Part shown: one piece after another, positions 4,696-8,867 of the stretch | Numbering within the stretch: position 1 is the stretch's first letter | Layout of the letters: every line of letters begins with the position of its first letter | NCBI GenBank assembly: GCA_003661775.1 | Contig: QMWT01000043.1 | Location: 1 to 8,867, forward strand | DNA length: 8,867 nucleotides | Reading direction: 5' to 3' | Origin: Thermoprotei archaeon | Lineage (GTDB): Archaea > Thermoproteota > Thermoprotei_A > Sulfolobales > Ignisphaeraceae | The notes under the pieces: model-generated | What the model saw: the letters and a program-made list of their open reading frames with translations, nothing else | Database searches by the model: none | What the model was told of the DNA's origin: nothing | Position numbers and translations under genes: made by a program

Positions 4696-6096
4696 TTACT
4701 CACCTAGGAACCTCTTAAGTGTCGGGTACATCTCTAGAGTCTGTTCGTATGCCAGTATGCGGTAGTAGTTGTAGACTATACCTACGCCAAGCAGCAACCC
4801 TACACCTGACCCGTATGTGAAGAATATGTCTCCTATCAACGCTATAACAACTACTATAAGCGTGCTCAGAAGAGCTAGCGGATATATGTAGCGTGCCAGG
4901 TACTGCGTCAAGATCTTCGGGTTGCGCCTCATACCCGGTATCTCCAATCCTGACTTCACCAGTTGCTCGGCCTGCACCTCTGGACTTAGTCCGCCTATCT
5001 CAACCCAGGCAAAGCCGAAGAGTATCGAGAATGCGAAGAACGTAATTGTGTAGACCACGAACTTGCCCGGGTCGTACATCAGCGTAAACAGGTTTGGAGG
5101 AGTCCTGAAGTAGTGGTTCAGCGTAGACGCGATGCCACTGAATGACGGGTTTGCGGCTAGTATGCTTGAGAACACAGCTATGTTAGAGAACAGTATCGAT
5201 GAGAGCAGTACAGGGATGTTAGACACGTATAGGAGCTGTAGAGGTACTCTGCTTCTGATACCGTGGTACCTACTGCTAGTGATGGGGACGTATATCTTCG
5301 CTGCTTGGAGATAGGCTAGCACCCCGATGAGCGTTATAGTCGTTACGAAGCCTATGAGGTTAGGCATTGTCATTCTAAGGGGTTCCCTGAACCTGATCAG
5401 CATATCTTCGAGTAGAGGCTCTCCTTTAAGAGATCTCTGGATTACATAAGGTATGAAGCCTACAGGTTCTTGCACATCTCCTACCGGAACAGTGAATGGA
5501 CTGAATATATCCGTAAACACGCGCCGGGCAACACCAGTAAGGATGAAGAGACTTATTCCGCTACCGATACCCCAACCCTTCTGTATAGCCTCATCCATGA
5601 AGAGTATGAGGATGAATCCCCAGATCAATTGTAGTAATACCACTACCCTGACCCAGAGCGGGGGGGTTGTGATAGGCCAGAAGATCCTGTTGGTAATTAC
5701 GTAGCCTAGCGCCATTATTATCGCTATCACCATGGCAAGGCCTTTCTCTGCGAGTGTAAACAACCTTCTATCTTCAGGATCTGTGAGGTCTAGATCGAGG
5801 AACTTTGCACCCACCAAGATCTGGAGTATGATGCCCGCATCCACTATAGGGCCTATACCTAGCTGCGCAAGAGTTCCTTGCTGCATTGCGAATACTATAG
5901 CTAGGAACGGCGAGAAGGGCCCTAGACCCAATCCCGCTTTTTCAATACCGTAGAGCGGTGTTGAGGCAAGAGCTACGAATATGCCAACAGCGATACCCGT
6001 GTATACCAGTCTTCTAGAGAGACTTACTTTCCTCTTGGGCTTAGGAGTCGAAGGAAGGTAGCGTCCTATGGCAGCGAAGAGTTCTAAGAGGCCCAT
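4696..6096 (-). CDS. secY: Protein translocase subunit SecY
   Basis: 466 residues forming the channel of the SecYE(beta) translocon in the cytoplasmic membrane. About ten membrane segments are visible, beginning with RLVYTGIAVGIFVALAS. GPFSPFLAIVFAMQQGTLAQ is the plug/TM2 region, and ISSRYHGIRSRVPLQLLYVS and the following WVEIGGLSPEVQAEQL belong to the cytoplasmic loops that bind the ribosome. The C-terminal tail is short. I preferred ATG 6096 to the in-frame GTG at 6105, because GGTGA 5 bases before the ATG serves it and overlaps the GTG. It follows uL15 by a 53-base leader. The adenylate kinase gene often found after archaeal secY is absent. Confidence 0.97.
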   Translation of the reverse strand: MGLLELFAAIGRYLPSTPKPKRKVSLSRRLVYTGIAVGIFVALASTPLYGIEKAGLGLGPFSPFLAIVFAMQQGTLAQLGIGPIVDAGIILQILVGAKFLDLDLTDPEDRRLFTLAEKGLAMVIAIIMALGYVITNRIFWPITTPPLWVRVVVLLQLIWGFILILFMDEAIQKGWGIGSGISLFILTGVARRVFTDIFSPFTVPVGDVQEPVGFIPYVIQRSLKGEPLLEDMLIRFREPLRMTMPNLIGFVTTITLIGVLAYLQAAKIYVPITSSRYHGIRSRVPLQLLYVSNIPVLLSSILFSNIAVFSSILAANPSFSGIASTLNHYFRTPPNLFTLMYDPGKFVVYTITFFAFSILFGFAWVEIGGLSPEVQAEQLVKSGLEIPGMRRNPKILTQYLARYIYPLALLSTLIVVVIALIGDIFFTYGSGVGLLLGVGIVYNYYRILAYEQTLEMYPTLKRFLGE

Positions 6097-6138
6097 TACA
6101 TTCACCAGCTACTCTGAAGATGAGCTTCTGAGAAAGCC

Positions 6139-6146
6139 TTAAAAAA
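6139..6146 (-). promoter_or_regulatory. Candidate internal promoter (TATA-like) before secY
   Basis: In the uL15-secY spacer the minus strand reads TTTTTTAA, 43-50 bases upstream of the secY ATG. Initiation about 26 bases further on would leave a leader of about 20 bases that includes GGTGA. The same T-run could instead end transcripts from the ribosomal genes. Sequence alone does not decide. Confidence 0.35.
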
Positions 6147-6149
6147 GGT

Positions 6150-6605
6150 TCAAGTAGCGTCTTTCAGCTTTACAACCACGCCTCCGGCTTCCTTGATCTT
6201 TTCCTCGGCTTTCTTAGTTATGGAAAGTGTGATGAGCTTTATCGGGTACTTTAGCTTACCCTCGCCCAGCACCTTGCTGAAGCCCATAGACGCGACGTCC
6301 ACTACTATTAACCCGTTCTCCTTCTTGGCTTCGCCGCGCCTCACCATATCCTCAACAAGCTCATTTATCCTGCCTATGTTTATGACCCTATGCACTGGTG
6401 TATGCTCAGGTCCTCGAGGTGTAAAACCATGTTTACCAAACCAGTCGGGGAAATACTTGATGACCCAAGACCAGTAATGCTTGTGGAACCCAGCAGCTCC
6501 TACACCACCCTTAGAACCACTTTTTCTGTGCTGCCCCACGCTACCCCAACCACGCGTTCTATACCCATGCATCTTCCTACTCTTTTTCTCTCTCCGAACC
6601 ACCAT
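6150..6605 (-). CDS. rpl15: Large ribosomal subunit protein uL15
   Basis: 151 residues. The glycine- and lysine-rich N-terminal tail (RGWGSVGQHRKSGSKGG and following) threads into 23S rRNA, and the C-terminal globular half contains VHRVINIGRINELVEDM and YPIKLITLSITKKAEEKIKEAGG, the usual uL15 end. The central KHYWSWVIKYFPDWFGKHGF insert is characteristic of the archaeal/eukaryotic version. ATG 6605 lies 2 bases after the uL30 stop, with GGAGGATGAT inside the end of uL30 as the ribosome binding site. Confidence 0.96.
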   Translation of the reverse strand: MVVRREKKSRKMHGYRTRGWGSVGQHRKSGSKGGVGAAGFHKHYWSWVIKYFPDWFGKHGFTPRGPEHTPVHRVINIGRINELVEDMVRRGEAKKENGLIVVDVASMGFSKVLGEGKLKYPIKLITLSITKKAEEKIKEAGGVVVKLKDAT

Positions 6606-6607
6606 GG

Positions 6608-7081
6608 CTAGATCATCCTCCTGAGCAGTTCATTTATTGCGGGACCTCTATAACCCAGCTCGCCACCTGCACCATAAGGCTTCTTTATACTTCCTTTAAA
6701 ACCTCCTCGTGGCGGATGAAGTCTAAACACAGGCTTCACGCCCTTATCCTCGAGCTTGTGGTACAGAACCTTGTGGCTTAGAAGGGCATCTGCAAATTCC
6801 TCAAACGATGAGTATCCTAGTTTATTGAAGAGCTCGAGAGTTAAAGGTTTGTTCCCCACGACTCTTCCTCTTCTCTTTAGCAGCTCTATGAGCACATCTC
6901 TATCTATCTCGCCCCACGTCACCCAATCCTTAACTTTGAGCAACATCCCCCGTATTGCAGGGGAGTCCGGGTAAAGTACACAGTGGAACCTTCTGACAAG
7001 CCTCAACAGTCTTAGCGTGTACTGGACTTCATAAGGTGTATCGGGCACACCACGCAGTCTAATAATTGCGTAAAGCACCAT
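6608..7081 (-). CDS. rpl30: Large ribosomal subunit protein uL30
   Basis: 157 residues, the long archaeal form of uL30. The start MVLYAIIRLRGVPDTPYEV and LRLVRRFHCVLYPDSPAIRGM form the ferredoxin-like RNA-binding core, and the C-terminal part (FRLHPPRGGFKGSIKKPYG) is the archaeal/eukaryotic extension. The ATG at 7081 is 4 bases beyond the uS5 stop, and AGGTGTGAT spans the junction as the ribosome binding site. Confidence 0.96.
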   Translation of the reverse strand: MVLYAIIRLRGVPDTPYEVQYTLRLLRLVRRFHCVLYPDSPAIRGMLLKVKDWVTWGEIDRDVLIELLKRRGRVVGNKPLTLELFNKLGYSSFEEFADALLSHKVLYHKLEDKGVKPVFRLHPPRGGFKGSIKKPYGAGGELGYRGPAINELLRRMI

Positions 7082-7085
7082 GGCA

Positions 7086-7718
7086 TCACACCTTCTTCTC
7101 CCAGTCGAGAGGAGTCACGAACTTGTTGGTATTTCTAAGAGCGACAAACACGGCTTTGGCGAAGTTGACGGTTGTTCTGGTCTCACCACGGCTCCAGGTC
7201 CACACATCTTGTACACCGGCCAGCCTTAGCACAACCTTAGCCACATCACCTGCTACAAGCCCTGTACCTCTGGGCGCCGGTTTGAGCACTATCTCAACAC
7301 TGCCAGAAACACCTCTTACAACGAAGGGGATTGAGTGGGGCTCGCCACAACTGCATTCCCAGCTTCCGCACCCCCTCCTTACTGGTGTTATGTTGAGCTT
7401 TGCGTCTATCAAAGCCTTCTCTATCGCTATCCTGAGCTGCCTAGCCTTTCCAAGTCCAAGCCCTACATAACCGTCCTCGTTGCCCACCGCTACTAAAACC
7501 CTGAATCTTGAAACTCTTCCAGCGTCTGTCATTTTCTGAACTAACGTTACATCGAGAATTTCATGCTTAAGGTCTGGGAGAAGATAGTCAACTATTTCCG
7601 GCTCTCTAATCACAAGGTTGTTCTCGAAGATCTCGCGTATAGACGTTATCTGTCCTTGCTTCACCATCCATCCAAGCTTCGTCCGAGGAACCCACTCCTC
7701 CAAATTAGCTCTGCTCAT
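7086..7718 (-). CDS. rps5: Small ribosomal subunit protein uS5
   Basis: 210 residues. An archaeal N-terminal extension precedes the double-stranded-RNA-binding-like domain (FRVLVAVGNEDGYVGLGLGK), then RRGCGSWECSCGEPHSIPF, the cysteine-bearing insert shared by archaeal and eukaryotic S5, and the C-terminal ribosomal S5 fold (VEIVLKPAPRGTGLVAGDVA). It helps decoding accuracy and mRNA unwinding at the 30S entry site. Its start overlaps the uL18 stop as ATGA (7715-7718), typical of translational coupling. Confidence 0.97.
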   Translation of the reverse strand: MSRANLEEWVPRTKLGWMVKQGQITSIREIFENNLVIREPEIVDYLLPDLKHEILDVTLVQKMTDAGRVSRFRVLVAVGNEDGYVGLGLGKARQLRIAIEKALIDAKLNITPVRRGCGSWECSCGEPHSIPFVVRGVSGSVEIVLKPAPRGTGLVAGDVAKVVLRLAGVQDVWTWSRGETRTTVNFAKAVFVALRNTNKFVTPLDWEKKV

Positions 7719-8353
7719 CCTAACACCCCAGCTACCTCTTTAGGAGCAAGAGGAGGAATTCTACTGTATACTTCATCTATGCGCTTCTTAACCTCCTCGA
7801 AGTGTTTAGGCAGCTCACGTGGATCGAGACCTCTACGCAGGATATCAGAGAACTGCCTATGGAACTTCTCTGGGTCTGTAGAGGCTAGCTGTTCGGCATA
7901 CTTCGCAATAGTCTCACCCCGAATCCTATCTTCGCTTGGAATCACTTCCTTATTTATCGGAGCCTCGAGCCCTGCATCCAGTGCTCCCTTCACAACAGCA
8001 AACACTTTTGCTCCTTTCACCGGTCTATGAAGCCCTATATCCGCCACTGCTTCCTTAATCCCTATTCTCAAAGCTCTCAATCCTACTAGGTAGCCAGTGA
8101 GATAGGCTGCGGGAGTATTCTTGGTACCTCCTTGCCATCCAAAGTACTTAACAAGCTCCCTGCTATGCGCCGCTGTAACAGTGAAATCACCTATAGGCGA
8201 GGCAAACACTATCTGCGCTATTATGTACTTGTTCGTTTTCCTTATAACCAAGCGCGCCTTATTGCTCCTCACCATCTTGTACCGTCTATGGTAGTCTGTC
8301 TTCCCTTCAAGTCTTCTTCTTCTAGGTACCTTATAACGCGGTCCGTGAGCCAT
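7715..8353 (-). CDS. rpl18: Large ribosomal subunit protein uL18
   Basis: 212 residues. MAHGPRYKVPRRRRLEGKTDYHRR is the archaeal/eukaryotic uL18 start, followed by RLVIRKTNKYIIAQIV, which contacts 5S rRNA, and by AYLTGYLVGLRAL and an acidic/basic helical C-terminal extension absent in bacteria. It anchors 5S rRNA to the central protuberance. AGGTGGAG lies 6 bases before ATG 8353 and overlaps the eL19 stop codon; the spacer is 11 bases. Confidence 0.96.
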   Translation of the reverse strand: MAHGPRYKVPRRRRLEGKTDYHRRYKMVRSNKARLVIRKTNKYIIAQIVFASPIGDFTVTAAHSRELVKYFGWQGGTKNTPAAYLTGYLVGLRALRIGIKEAVADIGLHRPVKGAKVFAVVKGALDAGLEAPINKEVIPSEDRIRGETIAKYAEQLASTDPEKFHRQFSDILRRGLDPRELPKHFEEVKKRIDEVYSRIPPLAPKEVAGVLG

Positions 8354-8364
8354 CTTTGCTCCAC

Positions 8365-8823
8365 CTACCTTACTCCTTCAGGAAGAATTCCATGATCTCT
8401 CATATACCTCTTGAGAGCAGACAAGCTTTCAAACGCCCCTCCCTTCGCCATCATGTAGAGTCTTCGGTAGGTTCGCCTATCTATGAGGCCGTGATCTCTT
8501 AACCACCTCAGGAACCTCCTTATCTTCCTTATCCTATTCATCCACGCACGCTTAGGATCTTGTCTTGCACCAGCACGACCTTTTCTTTTGCCATGCCCCC
8601 TCCTCCTACCTTTTTTCCTTTTCTCATGCCTTATTCTCCATCTTCCTCTGCTGTTGCTATGGAGGGGCGCTACGTATATAACTCCTTCATGGATGAGCCT
8701 CTTCACGTCCTCTCTAGTAACCGCTGCCTCAACCCTCTCAAACTCGTTCGGGTCAAACCTTATCCTAGACTCTCCCACACCCAGTATCTCAGCAGCCAAC
8801 CTCCTCTGGTAGCTCAAATCCAT
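8365..8823 (-). CDS. rpl19e: Large ribosomal subunit protein eL19
   Basis: 152 residues, strongly basic. MDLSYQRRLAAEILGVGESRI and VTREDVKRLIHEGVI are the folded N-terminal helical domain, RGRWRIRHEKRKKGRRRGHG is the rRNA-threading linker, and KRAWMNRIRKIRRFLRWLRD with the end DRRTYRRLYMMAKGGAF is the conserved C-terminal helix. It forms an inter-subunit bridge region of the 50S. GGAGGTG (8833-8839 on the + strand as CACCTCC) lies 9 bases upstream of ATG 8823, a strong ribosome binding site. Confidence 0.97.
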   Translation of the reverse strand: MDLSYQRRLAAEILGVGESRIRFDPNEFERVEAAVTREDVKRLIHEGVIYVAPLHSNSRGRWRIRHEKRKKGRRRGHGKRKGRAGARQDPKRAWMNRIRKIRRFLRWLRDHGLIDRRTYRRLYMMAKGGAFESLSALKRYMRDHGILPEGVR

Positions 8824-8843
8824 ATACTGCTACACCTCCAGCC

Positions 8844-8867
8844 CTATGGATTTGCAACCCTAAATCC
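8844..8867 (-). CDS. Ribosomal protein eL32, last residues (partial)
   Basis: The minus strand from the window edge reads GFRVANP and TAG (8844-8846). A G-[IVF]-[KR]-V-x-N-P ending is typical of archaeal eL32, and eL32 is the gene expected directly before eL19 in archaeal ribosomal operons. Only seven residues are visible, so the call rests mainly on gene order. Confidence 0.6.
   Translation of the reverse strand, partial: GFRVANP

Noticed and set aside
1226..8823. Many + strand reading frames opposite the ribosomal operon
   Set aside because: They are antisense shadows of well-identified genes, with no family resemblance and no ribosome binding sites that stand out.

Overview
The window looks like part of a hyperthermophilic crenarchaeal (Thermoproteota) chromosome, probably Desulfurococcales-like, although the order is not fixed by what I can see. 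The evidence is: archaeal/eukaryal-type ribosomal proteins (eL14, eL19, eL34); the archaeal gene order uL18-uS5-uL30-uL15-secY; a cbf5 gene interrupted by an archaeal-type splice intron; GTG start codons and GGAGGTG-type ribosome binding sites; and a very GC-rich tRNA.

Left part, 1-1079 (accessory). The window opens with the last 32 residues of a VapC-like PIN-domain protein on the + strand. Bases 100-983 carry no intact gene. On the minus strand there is a decayed coding sequence of roughly 600 bases with in-frame stops and at least one frameshift, then a possible short broken ORF behind a TATA-like box. The stretch also has two related 21-base dyads and a small cluster of GTTACCCC repeats. 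At 984-1175 a short + strand reading frame runs into the 3' end of a tRNA-Ser(TGA) gene from the opposite strand. Its sequence and position fit the N-terminal remnant (intN) left by an SSV-type archaeal integrase, so this flank is probably the edge of an old integrated element.

Right part, 1080-8867 (core). Everything here is read on the minus strand. In transcription order it is: eL32 (last residues only), eL19, uL18, uS5, uL30, uL15, SecY, an EMC3/Oxa1-like DUF106 membrane protein, eL34, cytidylate kinase, eL14, Cbf5, an RsmC-like methyltransferase, and tRNA-Ser. Genes are separated by a few bases, or overlap (uL18/uS5 by 4 bases, cbf5/methyltransferase by 8). This is the distal part of the archaeal spc-type ribosomal superoperon. 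It joins ribosome assembly, the protein-insertion channel, rRNA pseudouridylation and rRNA methylation. The adenylate kinase gene often found between secY and the DUF106 gene is absent.

The most striking feature is in cbf5. The reading frame is broken by an in-frame TAG inside a 39-base insert at 2602-2640, which folds into a bulge-helix-bulge structure. Removing it rebuilds the conserved GGTLDPKVTG motif, and the split codon is the one for the catalytic aspartate.
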